A stretch of DNA of 64,000 nucleotides, from positions 558,001 through 622,000 of the forward strand of contig JALJCQ010000001.1 of assembly GCA_023091665.1 (NCBI GenBank). Reading direction: 5' to 3'. Source of the stretch: Pythium myriotylum. Taxonomy: Eukaryota > Oomycota > Peronosporomycetes > Pythiales > Pythiaceae. The stretch's first letter is position 1, and the number at the start of each line of letters is the position of its first letter. A model generated the notes under the pieces. The model was not told where the DNA came from. It saw only the letters and a program-made list of their open reading frames with translations, and made no database searches. A program made the translations under genes and the position numbers. This document shows positions 11,401 to 25,981 of this stretch, one piece after another.

Positions 11401-12736
11401 TTCCCTCGCCTTGCCTCCCAGCCAACTCGATCCTTTCCGTCATTTCCCATCAACACAACGCAAGCCCGACCCCAGACCTGCACTCAACACCACCCACACA
11501 CACGCACACCGCACACCCCACGCACCCCACACACCCGTGCCTGCCACCTCCGTCTCGCCGTGAAGCCCTCGCACCTCCTCACCTCGCTCGCCCTCCTTCG
11601 TCGCGCTTCGCCTCCCTCCGCCTCCCTTCACACCCCGAGTAGCCTCTCGTACTGTATCCCCGGCTCGACGACACCGCCATCCCCACCACCACCACTGATA
11701 GCTGATAGTAGCGTCAGCATCAACATCGTCAGCGTTGCACCGTGCTCACCGCCTCGTGTGCGACCTGCACGAATACCACCACTGATAGTAGTGTCAGCAT
11801 CAACATCGTCAGCGTTGCACCGTACTCACCGCGTCGTGTGCGACCTGCACGAATCAACTCGAACCTCCGGCACTGCTAATCACCACTAACCACCGCCACG
11901 GGCTCTCCTGCCTCTTCAGCTTGTGCTGCCTGTGCTGCCTGTTTCTTTCTCCATTATCTTCATCCGCATCCGCATTCGCATTCACCTGCGTCCCCATGCT
12001 CATTGGAGGATTGAACCACTATACATACAAGTTGCCGGTCATCGTCCAGCGCCCTCATGTCCCCACGCCAACGTGCCAATGGAGGACCAACGAACGTGTC
12101 AACAAACGTGTCAACGAACGTGAACGTGTCAACGCAGAACCCAGAACCCTCAGGGCACAGCACGCACACAGCACACAGCACACGCAAGGCGCACACAGCA
12201 CACAGCACACAGCACACGCAAGGCGCACACAGCACACAGCACACAGCACGCAGCACAGCACCCGACCACCCGACCAACCAACCATAAGTACATGGTGGTG
12301 GCCTCCTTGCTCGAGAGGTCCATTGTCGTGAAGGAGATAGGGGATCCGAGACCCGGGACGCAGGGGCGGGTGGTCATCAGATGCGCCGGCGCTGCCGCGG
12401 TCCAAGACGGCCGGCCAAGACGGCCGGCCAAGCCAGATGGCCAAGCCAGACGGCCAAGCCAGATGGCCAAGCCAGACGGCCAAGCCAGACGGCCAAGACG
12501 CACGAGAGAGCGCGTAGGTCGTCGTCACGGCTCCGGGAGTGTTAGCGCGTTGCAGGGTGGTTGTTGGTCGTAGCTGTGCGTTTTTTGTGGTGTTCGTGGC
12601 GTTTGCAGTGTTTGTGGTGTTTGAGGTGTGTTGTTGTTGTTGTGGTTTGTGTGTGTTATGGTGTGCGTGTCGTTTTGTGCGTGGGTTTTAGTGTGTGTTG
12701 TTTGTGATGTGTTTTGTGTGGGGTAGGTGTGTTAAT

Positions 12737-12816
12737 GGTCAGTTGGCCGAGCGGTCTAAGGCGCCAGTTTAAGGCACTGGTCTGAAAGGGCGTGGGTTCG
12801 AATCCCACACTGGCCA
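12737..12816 (+). tRNA. tRNA-Leu (AAG), array copy 9
   Basis: TTTC tract 12817-12879 (63 bp). Three subrepeats follow; the third lacks 11 bp (CGACCTGCACG) at about 13397. This is the longest unit in the window, 1546 bp. Confidence 0.95.
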
Positions 12817-12821
12817 TTCTC

Positions 12822-12877
<56 letters not shown>

Positions 12878-14282
12878 TTCCCTCGCCTTGCCTCCCAGCC
12901 AACTCGATCCTTTCCGTCATTTCCCATCAACACAACGCAAGCCCGACCCCAGACCTGCACTCAACACCACCCACACACACGCACACCGCACACCCCACGC
13001 ACCCCACACACCCGTGCCTGCCACCTCCGTCTCGCCGTGAAGCCCTCGCACCTCCTCACCTCGCTCGCCCTCCTTCGTCGCGCTTCGCCTCCCTCCGCCT
13101 CCCTTCACACCCCGAGTAGCCTCTCGTACTGTATCCCCGGCTCGACGACACCGCCATCCCCACCACCACCACTGATAGCTGATAGTAGCGTCAGCATCAA
13201 CATCGTCAGCGTTGCACCGTGCTCACCGCCTCGTGTGCGACCTGCACGAATACCACCACTGATAGTAGCGTCAGCATCAACATCGTCAGCGTTGCACCGT
13301 GCTCTCCGCCTCGTGTGCGACCTGCACGAATACCACCACTGATAGTAGTGTCAGCATCAACATCGTCAGCGTTGCACCGTACTCACCGCGTCGTGTGAAT
13401 CAACTCGAACCTCCGGCACTGCTAATCACCACTAACCACCGCCACGGGCTCTCCTGCCTCTTCAGCTTGTGCTGCCTGTGCTGCCTGTTTCTTTCTCCAT
13501 TATCTTCATCCGCATCCGCATTCGCATTCACCTGCGTCCCCATGCTCATTGGAGGATTGAACCACTATACATACAAGTTGCCGGTCATCGTCCAGCGCCC
13601 TCATGTCCCCACGCCAACGTGCCAATGGAGGACCAACGAACGTGTCAACAAACGTGTCAACGAACGTGAACGTGTCAACGCAGAACCCAGAACCCTCAGG
13701 GCACAGCACGCACACAGCACACAGCACACGCAAGGCGCACACAGCACACAGCACACAGCACACGCAAGGCGCACACAGCACACAGCACACAGCACGCAGC
13801 ACAGCACCCGACCACCCGACCAACCAACCATAAGTACATGGTGGTGGCCTCCTTGCTCGAGAGGTCCATTGTCGTGAAGGAGATAGGGGATCCGAGACCC
13901 GGGACGCAGGGGCGGGTGGTCATCAGATGCGCCGGCGCTGCCGCGGTCCAAGACGGCCGGCCAAGACGGCCGGCCAAGCCAGATGGCCAAGCCAGACGGC
14001 CAAGCCAGATGGCCAAGCCAGACGGCCAAGCCAGACGGCCAAGACGCACGAGAGAGCGCGTAGGTCGTCGTCACGGCTCCGGGAGTGTTAGCGCGTTGCA
14101 GGGTGGTTGTTGGTCGTAGCTGTGCGTTTTTTGTGGTGTTCGTGGCGTTTGCAGTGTTTGTGGTGTTTGAGGTGTGTTGTTGTTGTTGTGGTTTGTGTGT
14201 GTTATGGTGTGCGTGTCGTTTTGTGCGTGGGTTTTAGTGTGTGTTGTTTGTGATGTGTTTTGTGTGGGGTAGGTGTGTTAAT

Positions 14283-14362
14283 GGTCAGTTGGCCGAGCGG
14301 TCTAAGGCGCCAGTTTAAGGCACTGGTCTGAAAGGGCGTGGGTTCGAATCCCACACTGGCCA
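14283..14362 (+). tRNA. tRNA-Leu (AAG), array copy 10
   Basis: TTTC tract 14363-14425 (63 bp). Two subrepeats, the second with the GTAGCGTC form normally seen in first copies. Next tRNA after 1477 bp. Confidence 0.95.
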
Positions 14363-14367
14363 TTCTC

Positions 14368-14423
<56 letters not shown>

Positions 14424-15759
14424 TTCCCTCGCCTTGCCTCCCAGCCAACTCGATCCTTTCCGTCATTTCCCATCAACACAACGCAAGCCCGACCCCAGAC
14501 CTGCACTCAACACCACCCACACACACGCACACCGCACACCCCACGCACCCCACACACCCGTGCCTGCCACCTCCGTCTCGCCGTGAAGCCCTCGCACCTC
14601 CTCACCTCGCTCGCCCTCCTTCGTCGCGCTTCGCCTCCCTCCGCCTCCCTTCACACCCCGAGTAGCCTCTCGTACTGTATCCCCGGCTCGACGACACCGC
14701 CATCCCCACCACCACCACTGATAGCTGATAGTAGCGTCAGCATCAACATCGTCAGCGTTGCACCGTGCTCACCGCCTCGTGTGCGACCTGCACGAATACC
14801 ACCACTGATAGTAGCGTCAGCATCAACATCGTCAGCGTTGCACCGTACTCACCGCGTCGTGTGCGACCTGCACGAATCAACTCGAACCTCCGGCACTGCT
14901 AATCACCACTAACCACCGCCACGGGCTCTCCTGCCTCTTCAGCTTGTGCTGCCTGTGCTGCCTGTTTCTTTCTCCATTATCTTCATCCGCATCCGCATTC
15001 GCATTCACCTGCGTCCCCATGCTCATTGGAGGATTGAACCACTATACATACAAGTTGCCGGTCATCGTCCAGCGCCCTCATGTCCCCACGCCAACGTGCC
15101 AATGGAGGACCAACGAACGTGTCAACAAACGTGTCAACGAACGTGAACGTGTCAACGCAGAACCCAGAACCCTCAGGGCACAGCACGCACACAGCACACA
15201 GCACACGCAAGGCGCACACAGCACACAGCACACAGCACACGCAAGGCGCACACAGCACACAGCACACAGCACGCAGCACAGCACCCGACCACCCGACCAA
15301 CCAACCATAAGTACATGGTGGTGGCCTCCTTGCTCGAGAGGTCCATTGTCGTGAAGGAGATAGGGGATCCGAGACCCGGGACGCAGGGGCGGGTGGTCAT
15401 CAGATGCGCCGGCGCTGCCGCGGTCCAAGACGGCCGGCCAAGACGGCCGGCCAAGCCAGATGGCCAAGCCAGACGGCCAAGCCAGATGGCCAAGCCAGAC
15501 GGCCAAGCCAGACGGCCAAGACGCACGAGAGAGCGCGTAGGTCGTCGTCACGGCTCCGGGAGTGTTAGCGCGTTGCAGGGTGGTTGTTGGTCGTAGCTGT
15601 GCGTTTTTTGTGGTGTTCGTGGCGTTTGCAGTGTTTGTGGTGTTTGAGGTGTGTTGTTGTTGTTGTGGTTTGTGTGTGTTATGGTGTGCGTGTCGTTTTG
15701 TGCGTGGGTTTTAGTGTGTGTTGTTTGTGATGTGTTTTGTGTGGGGTAGGTGTGTTAAT

Positions 15760-15839
15760 GGTCAGTTGGCCGAGCGGTCTAAGGCGCCAGTTTAAGGCAC
15801 TGGTCTGAAAGGGCGTGGGTTCGAATCCCACACTGGCCA
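15760..15839 (+). tRNA. tRNA-Leu (AAG), array copy 11
   Basis: TTTC tract 15840-15910 (71 bp). The second subrepeat carries the same 11-bp deletion as the unit behind copy 9 (about 16348). Next tRNA after 1427 bp. Confidence 0.95.
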
Positions 15840-15844
15840 TTCTC

Positions 15845-15908
<64 letters not shown>

Positions 15909-17186
15909 TTCCCTCGCCTTGCCTCCCAGCCAACTCGATCCTTTCCGTCATTTCCCATCAACACAACGCAAGCCCGACCCCAGACCTGCACTCAACACCA
16001 CCCACACACACGCACACCGCACACCCCACGCACCCCACACACCCGTGCCTGCCACCTCCGTCTCGCCGTGAAGCCCTCGCACCTCCTCACCTCGCTCGCC
16101 CTCCTTCGTCGCGCTTCGCCTCCCTCCGCCTCCCTTCACACCCCGAGTAGCCTCTCGTACTGTATCCCCGGCTCGACGACACCGCCATCCCCACCACCAC
16201 CACTGATAGCTGATAGTAGCGTCAGCATCAACATCGTCAGCGTTGCACCGTGCTCACCGCCTCGTGTGCGACCTGCACGAATACCACCACTGATAGTAGT
16301 GTCAGCATCAACATCGTCAGCGTTGCACCGTACTCACCGCGTCGTGTGAATCAACTCGAACCTCCGGCACTGCTAATCACCACTAACCACCGCCACGGGC
16401 TCTCCTGCCTCTTCAGCTTGTGCTGCCTGTGCTGCCTGTTTCTTTCTCCATTATCTTCATCCGCATCCGCATTCGCATTCACCTGCGTCCCCATGCTCAT
16501 TGGAGGATTGAACCACTATACATACAAGTTGCCGGTCATCGTCCAGCGCCCTCATGTCCCCACGCCAACGTGCCAATGGAGGACCAACGAACGTGTCAAC
16601 AAACGTGTCAACGAACGTGAACGTGTCAACGCAGAACCCAGAACCCTCAGGGCACAGCACGCACACAGCACACAGCACACGCAAGGCGCACACAGCACAC
16701 AGCGCACAGCACACAGCACAGCACCCGACCACCCGACCAACCAACCATAAGTACATGGTGGTGGCCTCCTTGCTCGAGAGGTCCATTGTCGTGAAGGAGA
16801 TAGGGGATCCGAGACCCGGGACGCAGGGGCGGGTGGTCATCAGATGCGCCGGCGCTGCCGCGGTCCAAGACGGCCGGCCAAGACGGCCGGCCAAGCCAGA
16901 TGGCCAAGCCAGACGGCCAAGCCAGACGGCCAAGCCAGACGGCCAAGACGCACGAGAGAGCGCGTAGGTCGTCGTCACGGCTCCGGGAGTGTTAGCGCGT
17001 TGCAGGGTGGTTGTTGGTCGTAGCTGTGCGTTTTTTGTGGTGTTCGTGGCGTTTGCAGTGTTTGTGGTGTTTGAGGTGTGTTGTTGTTGTTGTGGTTTGT
17101 GTGTGTTATGGTGTGCGTGTCGTTTTGTGCGTGGGTTTTAGTGTGTGTTGTTTGTGATGTGTTTTGTGTGGGGTAGGTGTGTTAAT

Positions 17187-17266
17187 GGTCAGTTGGCCGA
17201 GCGGTCTAAGGCGCCAGTTTAAGGCACTGGTCTGAAAGGGCGTGGGTTCGAATCCCACACTGGCCA
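17187..17266 (+). tRNA. tRNA-Leu (AAG), array copy 12
   Basis: TTTC tract 17267-17365 (99 bp, 22 units). The following CACACAG tract has an extra CGCAAGGCG block. Next tRNA after 1533 bp. Confidence 0.95.
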
Positions 17267-17271
17267 TTCTC

Positions 17272-17363
<92 letters not shown>

Positions 17364-18719
17364 TTCCCTCGCCTTGCCTCCCAGCCAACTCGATCCTTTC
17401 CGTCATTTCCCATCAACACAACGCAAGCCCGACCCCAGACCTGCACTCAACACCACCCACACACACGCACACCGCACACCCCACGCACCCCACACACCCG
17501 TGCCTGCCACCTCCGTCTCGCCGTGAAGCCCTCGCACCTCCTCACCTCGCTCGCCCTCCTTCGTCGCGCTTCGCCTCCCTCCGCCTCCCTTCACACCCCG
17601 AGTAGCCTCTCGTACTGTATCCCCGGCTCGACGACACCGCCATCCCCACCACCACCACTGATAGCTGATAGTAGCGTCAGCATCAACATCGTCAGCGTTG
17701 CACCGTGCTCACCGCCTCGTGTGCGACCTGCACGAATACCACCACTGATAGTAGTGTCAGCATCAACATCGTCAGCGTTGCACCGTACTCACCGCGTCGT
17801 GTGCGACCTGCACGAATCAACTCGAACCTCCGGCACTGCTAATCACCACTAACCACCGCCACGGGCTCTCCTGCCTCTTCAGCTTGTGCTGCCTGTGCTG
17901 CCTGTTTCTTTCTCCATTATCTTCATCCGCATCCGCATTCGCATTCACCTGCGTCCCCATGCTCATTGGAGGATTGAACCACTATACATACAAGTTGCCG
18001 GTCATCGTCCAGCGCCCTCATGTCCCCACGCCAACGTGCCAATGGAGGACCAACGAACGTGTCAACAAACGTGTCAACGAACGTGAACGTGTCAACGCAG
18101 AACCCAGAACCCTCAGGGCACAGCACGCACACAGCACACAGCACACGCAAGGCGCACACAGCACACGCAAGGCGCACACAGCACACAGCACACAGCACAC
18201 GCAAGGCGCACACAGCACACAGCACACAGCACGCAGCACAGCACCCGACCACCCGACCAACCAACCATAAGTACATGGTGGTGGCCTCCTTGCTCGAGAG
18301 GTCCATTGTCGTGAAGGAGATAGGGGATCCGAGACCCGGGACGCAGGGGCGGGTGGTCATCAGATGCGCCGGCGCTGCCGCGGTCCAAGACGGCCGGCCA
18401 AGACGGCCGGCCAAGCCAGATGGCCAAGCCAGACGGCCAAGCCAGATGGCCAAGCCAGACGGCCAAGCCAGACGGCCAAGACGCACGAGAGAGCGCGTAG
18501 GTCGTCGTCACGGCTCCGGGAGTGTTAGCGCGTTGCAGGGTGGTTGTTGGTCGTAGCTGTGCGTTTTTTGTGGTGTTCGTGGCGTTTGCAGTGTTTGTGG
18601 TGTTTGAGGTGTGTTGTTGTTGTTGTGGTTTGTGTGTGTTATGGTGTGCGTGTCGTTTTGTGCGTGGGTTTTAGTGTGTGTTGTTTGTGATGTGTTTTGT
18701 GTGGGGTAGGTGTGTTAAT

Positions 18720-18799
18720 GGTCAGTTGGCCGAGCGGTCTAAGGCGCCAGTTTAAGGCACTGGTCTGAAAGGGCGTGGGTTCGAATCCCACACTGGCCA
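18720..18799 (+). tRNA. tRNA-Leu (AAG), array copy 13
   Basis: TTTC tract 18800-18846 (47 bp). One subrepeat, with the CTCGTCCCCCTTCG variant. Next tRNA after 1381 bp. Confidence 0.95.
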
Positions 18800-18804
18800 T
18801 TCTC

Positions 18805-18844
<40 letters not shown>

Positions 18845-20100
18845 TTCCCTCGCCTTGCCTCCCAGCCAACTCGATCCTTTCCGTCATTTCCCATCAACAC
18901 AACGCAAGCCCGACCCCAGACCTGCACTCAACACCACCCACACACACGCACACCGCACACCCCACGCACCCCACACACCCGTGCCTGCCACCTCCGTCTC
19001 GCCGTGAAGCCCTCGCACCTCCTCACCTCGCTCGTCCCCCTTCGTCGCGCTTCGCCTCCCTCCGCCTCCCTTCGCACCCCGAGTAGCCTCTCGTACTGTA
19101 TCCCCGGCTCGACGACACCGCCATCCCCACCACCACCACTGATAGCTGATAGTAGCGTCAGCATCAACATCGTCAGCGTTGCACCGTACTCACCGCGTCG
19201 TGTGCGACCTGCACGAATCAACTCGAACCTCCGGCACTGCTAATCACCACTAACCACCGCCACGGGCTCTCCTGCCTCTTCAGCTTGTGCTGCCTGTGCT
19301 GCCTGTTTCTTTCTCCATTATCTTCATCCGCATCCGCATTCGCATTCACCTGCGTCCCCATGCTCATTGGAGGATTGAACCACTATACATACAAGTTGCC
19401 GGTCATCGTCCAGCGCCCTCATGTCCCCACGCCAACGTGCCAATGGAGGACCAACGAACGTGTCAACAAACGTGTCAACGAACGTGAACGTGTCAACGCA
19501 GAACCCAGAACCCTCAGGGCACAGCACGCACACAGCACACAGCACACGCAAGGCGCACACAGCACACAGCACACAGCACACGCAAGGCGCACACAGCACA
19601 CAGCACACAGCACGCAGCACAGCACCCGACCACCCGACCAACCAACCATAAGTACATGGTGGTGGCCTCCTTGCTCGAGAGGTCCATTGTCGTGAAGGAG
19701 ATAGGGGATCCGAGACCCGGGACGCAGGGGCGGGTGGTCATCAGATGCGCCGGCGCTGCCGCGGTCCAAGACGGCCGGCCAAGACGGCCGGCCAAGCCAG
19801 ATGGCCAAGCCAGACGGCCAAGCCAGATGGCCAAGCCAGACGGCCAAGCCAGACGGCCAAGACGCACGAGAGAGCGCGTAGGTCGTCGTCACGGCTCCGG
19901 GAGTGTTAGCGCGTTGCAGGGTGGTTGTTGGTCGTAGCTGTGCGTTTTTTGTGGTGTTCGTGGCGTTTGCAGTGTTTGTGGTGTTTGAGGTGTGTTGTTG
20001 TTGTTGTGGTTTGTGTGTGTTATGGTGTGCGTGTCGTTTTGTGCGTGGGTTTTAGTGTGTGTTGTTTGTGATGTGTTTTGTGTGGGGTAGGTGTGTTAAT

Positions 20101-20180
20101 GGTCAGTTGGCCGAGCGGTCTAAGGCGCCAGTTTAAGGCACTGGTCTGAAAGGGCGTGGGTTCGAATCCCACACTGGCCA
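20101..20180 (+). tRNA. tRNA-Leu (AAG), array copy 14
   Basis: TTTC tract 20181-20251 (71 bp). One subrepeat. The following CACACAG tract carries the CGCGAGGCG form. Next tRNA after 1412 bp. Confidence 0.95.
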
Positions 20181-20185
20181 TTCTC

Positions 20186-20249
<64 letters not shown>

Positions 20250-21512
20250 TTCCCTCGCCTTGCCTCCCAGCCAACTCGATCCTTTCCGTCATTTCCCATC
20301 AACACAACGCAAGCCCGACCCCAGACCTGCACTCAACACCACCCACACACACGCACACCGCACACCCCACGCACCCCACACACCCGTGCCTGCCACCTCC
20401 GTCTCGCCGTGAAGCCCTCGCACCTCCTCACCTCGCTCGTCCCCCTTCGTCGCGCTTCGCCTCCCTCCGCCTCCCTTCGCACCCCGAGTAGCCTCTCGTA
20501 CTGTATCCCCGGCTCGACGACACCGCCATCCCCACCACCACCACTGATAGCTGATAGTAGCGTCAGCATCAACATCGTCAGCGTTGCACCGTACTCACCG
20601 CGTCGTGTGCGACCTGCACGAATCAACTCGAACCTCCGGCACTGCTAATCACCACTAACCACCGCCACGGGCTCTCCTGCCTCTTCAGCTTGTGCTGCCT
20701 GTGCTGCCTGTTTCTTTCTCCATTATCTTCATCCGCATCCGCATTCGCATTCACCTGCGTCCCCATGCTCATTGGAGGATTGAACCACTATACATACAAG
20801 TTGCCGGTCATCGTCCAGCGCCCTCATGTCCCCACGCCAACGTGCCAATGGAGGACCAACGAACGTGTCAACAAACGTGTCAACGAACGTGAACGTGTCA
20901 ACGCAGAACCCAGAACCCTCAGGGCACAGCACGCACACAGCACACAGCACACGCGAGGCGCACACAGCACACAGCACACAGCACACGCAAGGCGCACACA
21001 GCACACAGCACACAGCACACAGCACACAGCACAGCACCCGACCACCCGACCAACCAACCATAAGTACATGGTGGTGGCCTCCTTGCTCGAGAGGTCCATT
21101 GTCGTGAAGGAGATAGGGGATCCGAGACCCGGGACGCAGGGGCGGGTGGTCATCAGATGCGCCGGCGCTGCCGCGGTCCAAGACGGCCGGCCAAGACGGC
21201 CGGCCAAGCCAGATGGCCAAGCCAGACGGCCAAGCCAGATGGCCAAGCCAGATGGCCAAGCCAGACGGCCAAGACGCACGAGAGAGCGCGTAGGTCGTCG
21301 TCACGGCTCCGGGAGTGTTAGCGCGTTGCAGGGTGGTTGTTGGTCGTAGCTGTGCGTTTTTTGTGGTGTTCGTGGCGTTTGCAGTGTTTGTGGTGTTTGA
21401 GGTGTGTTGTTGTTGTTGTGGTTTGTGTGTGTTATGGTGTGCGTGTCGTTTTGTGCGTGGGTTTTAGTGTGTGTTGTTTGTGATGTGTTTTGTGTGGGGT
21501 AGGTGTGTTAAT

Positions 21513-21592
21513 GGTCAGTTGGCCGAGCGGTCTAAGGCGCCAGTTTAAGGCACTGGTCTGAAAGGGCGTGGGTTCGAATCCCACACTGGCCA
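21513..21592 (+). tRNA. tRNA-Leu (AAG), array copy 15
   Basis: TTTC tract 21593-21659 (67 bp). One subrepeat and a strongly shortened CACACAG tract (about 22333-22397) give the shortest unit, 1354 bp. Confidence 0.95.
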
Positions 21593-21597
21593 TTCTC

Positions 21598-21657
<60 letters not shown>

Positions 21658-22866
21658 TTCCCTCGCCTTGCCTCCCAGCCAACTCGATCCTTTCCGTCAT
21701 TTCCCATCAACACAACGCAAGCCCGACCCCAGACCTGCACTCAACACCACCCACACACACGCACACCGCACACCCCACGCACCCCACACACCCGTGCCTG
21801 CCACCTCCGTCTCGCCGTGAAGCCCTCGCACCTCCTCACCTCGCTCGTCCCCCTTCGTCGCGCTTCGCCTCCCTCCGCCTCCCTTCGCACCCCGAGTAGC
21901 CTCTCGTACTGTATCCCCGGCTCGACGACACCGCCATCCCCACCACCACCACTGATAGCTGATAGTAGCGTCAGCATCAACATCGTCAGCGTTGCACCGT
22001 ACTCACCGCGTCGTGTGCGACCTGCACGAATCAACTCGAACCTCCGGCACTGCTAATCACCACTAACCACCGCCACGGGCTCTCCTGCCTCTTCAGCTTG
22101 TGCTGCCTGTGCTGCCTGTTTCTTTCTCCATTATCTTCATCCGCATCCGCATTCGCATTCACCTGCGTCCCCATGCTCATTGGAGGATTGAACCACTATA
22201 CATACAAGTTGCCGGTCATCGTCCAGCGCCCTCATGTCCCCACGCCAACGTGCCAATGGAGGACCAACGAACGTGTCAACAAACGTGTCAACGAACGTGA
22301 ACGTGTCAACGCAGAACCCAGAACCCTCAGGGCACAGCACGCACACAGCACACAGCACACGCGAGGCGCACACAGCACACAGCACACAGCACAGCACCCG
22401 ACCACCCGACCAACCAACCATAAGTACATGGTGGTGGCCTCCTTGCTCGAGAGGTCCATTGTCGTGAAGGAGATAGGGGATCCGAGACCCGGGACGCAGG
22501 GGCGGGTGGTCATCAGATGCGCCGGCGCTGCCGCGGTCCAGGACCCAAGACGGCCGGCCAAGACGGCCGGCCAAGCCAGATGGCCAAGCCAGATGGCCAA
22601 GCCAGATGGCCAAGCCAGACGGCCAAGACGCACGAGAGAGCGCGTAGGTCGTCGTCACGGCTCCGGGAGTGTTAGCGCGTTGCAGGGTGGTTGTTGGTCG
22701 TAGCTGTGCGTTTTTTGTGGTGTTCGTGGCGTTTGCAGTGTTTGTGGTGTTTGAGGTGTGTTGTTGTTGTTGTGGTTTGTGTGTGTTATGGTGTGCGTGT
22801 CGTTTTGTGCGTGGGTTTTAGTGTGTGTTGTTTGTGATGTGTTTTGTGTGGGGTAGGTGTGTTAAT

Positions 22867-22946
22867 GGTCAGTTGGCCGAGCGGTCTAAGGCGCCAGTTT
22901 AAGGCACTGGTCTGAAAGGGCGTGGGTTCGAATCCCACACTGGCCA
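22867..22946 (+). tRNA. tRNA-Leu (AAG), array copy 16
   Basis: TTTC tract 22947-23001 (55 bp). Two subrepeats, the first with GTGCTCTCCGCC. Next tRNA after 1475 bp. Confidence 0.95.
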
Positions 22947-22951
22947 TTCTC

Positions 22952-22999
<48 letters not shown>

Positions 23000-24341
23000 T
23001 TCCCTCGCCTTGCCTCCCAGCCAACTCGATCCTTTCCGTCATTTCCCATCAACACAACGCAAGCCCGACCCCAGACCTGCACTCAACACCACCCACACAC
23101 ACGCACACCGCACACCCCACGCACCCCACACACCCGTGCCTGCCACCTCCGTCTCGCCGTGAAGCCCTCGCACCTCCTCACCTCGCTCGCCCCCCTTCGT
23201 CGCGCTTCGCCTCCCTCCGCCTCCCTTCACACCCCGAGTAGCCTCTCGTACTGTATCCCCGGCTCGACGACACCGCCGTCCCCACCACCACCACTGATAG
23301 CTGATAGTAGCGTCAGCATCAACATCGTCAGCGTTGCACCGTGCTCTCCGCCTCGTGTGCGACCTGCACGAATACCACCACTGATAGTAGTGTCAGCATC
23401 AACATCGTCAGCGTTGCACCGTACTCACCGCGTCGTGTGCGACCTGCACGAATCAACTCGAACCTCCGGCACTGCTAATCACCACTAACCACCGCCACGG
23501 GCTCTCCTGCCTCTTCAGCTTGTGCTGCCTGTGCTGCCTGTTTCTTTCTCCATTATCTTCATCCGCATCCGCATTCGCATTCACCTGCGTCCCCATGCTC
23601 ATTGGAGGATTGAACCACTATACATACAAGTTGCCGGTCATCGTCCAGCGCCCTCATGTCCCCACGCCAACGTGCCAATGGAGGACCAACGAACGTGTCA
23701 ACAAACGTGTCAACGAACGTGAACGTGTCAACGCAGAACCCAGAACCCTCAGGGCACAGCACGCACACAGCACACAGCACACGCAAGGCGCACACAGCAC
23801 ACAGCACACAGCACACGCAAGGCGCACACAGCACACAGCACACAGCACACAGCACACAGCACACAGCACAGCACAGCACCCGACCACCCGACCAACCAAC
23901 CATAAGTACATGGTGGTGGCCTCCTTGCTCGAGAGGTCCATTGTCGTGAAGGAGATAGGGGATCCGAGACCCGGGACGCAGGGGCGGGTGGTCATCAGAT
24001 GCGCCGGCGCTGCCGCGGTCCAAGACGGCCGGCCAAGACGGCCGGCCAAGCCAGATGGCCAAGCCAGATGGCCAAGCCAGATGGCCAAGCCAGACGGCCA
24101 AGACGCACGAGAGAGCGCGTAGGTCGTCGTCACGGCTCCGGGAGTGTTAGCGCGTTGCAGGGTGGTTGTTGGTCGTAGCTGTGCGTTTTTTGTGGTGTTC
24201 GTGGCGTTTGCAGTGTTTGTGGTGTTTGAGGTGTGTTGTTGTTGTTGTGGTTTGTGTGTGTTATGGTGTGCGTGTCGTTTTGTGCGTGGGTTTTAGTGTG
24301 TGTTGTTTGTGATGTGTTTTGTGTGGGGTAGGTGTGTTAAT

Positions 24342-24421
24342 GGTCAGTTGGCCGAGCGGTCTAAGGCGCCAGTTTAAGGCACTGGTCTGAAAGGGCGTGG
24401 GTTCGAATCCCACACTGGCCA
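24342..24421 (+). tRNA. tRNA-Leu (AAG), array copy 17
   Basis: TTTC tract 24422-24488 (67 bp). The unit has a private T-to-C change at 25029. Next tRNA after 1507 bp. Confidence 0.95.
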
Positions 24422-24426
24422 TTCTC

Positions 24427-24486
<60 letters not shown>

Positions 24487-25848
24487 TTCCCTCGCCTTGC
24501 CTCCCAGCCAACTCGATCCTTTCCGTCATTTCCCATCAACACAACGCAAGCCCGACCCCAGACCTGCACTCAACACCACCCACACACACGCACACCGCAC
24601 ACCCCACGCACCCCACACACCCGTGCCTGCCACCTCCGTCTCGCCGTGAAGCCCTCGCACCCCCTCACCTCGCTCGCCCTCCTTCGTCGCGCTTCGCCTC
24701 CCTCCGCCTCCCTTCACACCCCGAGTAGCCTCTCGTACTGTATCCCCGGCTCGACGACACCGCCATCCCCACCACCACCACTGATAGCTGATAGTAGCGT
24801 CAGCATCAACATCGTCAGCGTTGCACCGTGCTCTCCGCCTCGTGTGCGACCTGCACGAATACCACCACTGATAGTAGTGTCAGCATCAACATCGTCAGCG
24901 TTGCACCGTACTCACCGCGTCGTGTGCGACCTGCACGAATCAACTCGAACCTCCGGCACTGCTAATCACCACTAACCACCGCCACGGGCTCTCCTGCCTC
25001 TTCAGCTTGTGCTGCCTGTGCTGCCTGTCTCTTTCTCCATTATCTTCATCCGCATCCGCATTCGCATTCACCTGCGTCCCCATGCTCATTGGAGGATTGA
25101 ACCACTATACATACAAGTTGCCGGTCATCGTCCAGCGCCCTCATGTCCCCACGCCAACGTGCCAATGGAGGACCAACGAACGTGTCAACAAACGTGTCAA
25201 CGAACGTGAACGTGTCAACGCAGAACCCAGAACCCTCAGGGCACAGCACGCACACAGCACACAGCACACGCAAGGCGCACACAGCACACAGCACACGCAA
25301 GGCGCACACAGCACACAGCACACAGCACACAGCACACAGCGCACAGCACACAGCACAGCACAGCACCCGACCACCCGACCAACCAACCATAAGTACATGG
25401 TGGTGGCCTCCTTGCTCGAGAGGTCCATTGTCGTGAAGGAGATAGGGGATCCGAGACCCGGGACGCAGGGGCGGGTGGTCATCAGATGCGCCGGCGCTGC
25501 CGCGGTCCAGGACCCAAGACGGCCGGCCAAGACGGCCGGCCAAGCCAGATGGCCAAGCCAGATGGCCAAGCCAGACGGCCAAGCCAGACGGCCAAGCCAG
25601 ACGGCCAAGACGCACGAGAGAGCGCGTAGGTCGTCGTCACGGCTCCGGGAGTGTTAGCGCGTTGCAGGGTGGTTGTTGGTCGTAGCTGTGCGTTTTTTGT
25701 GGTGTTCGTGGCGTTTGCAGTGTTTGTGGTGTTTGAGGTGTGTTGTTGTTGTTGTGGTTTGTGTGTGTTATGGTGTGCGTGTCGTTTTGTGCGTGGGTTT
25801 TAGTGTGTGTTGTTTGTGATGTGTTTTGTGTGGGGTAGGTGTGTTAAT

Positions 25849-25928
25849 GGTCAGTTGGCCGAGCGGTCTAAGGCGCCAGTTTAAGGCACTGGTCTGAAAG
25901 GGCGTGGGTTCGAATCCCACACTGGCCA
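25849..25928 (+). tRNA. tRNA-Leu (AAG), array copy 18
   Basis: TTTC tract 25929-25983 (55 bp). The following unit is the first with haplotype B (A at 26906 and 26935) and a reduced 13-bp minisatellite. Next tRNA after 1430 bp. Confidence 0.95.
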
Positions 25929-25933
25929 TTCTC

Positions 25934-25981
<48 letters not shown>
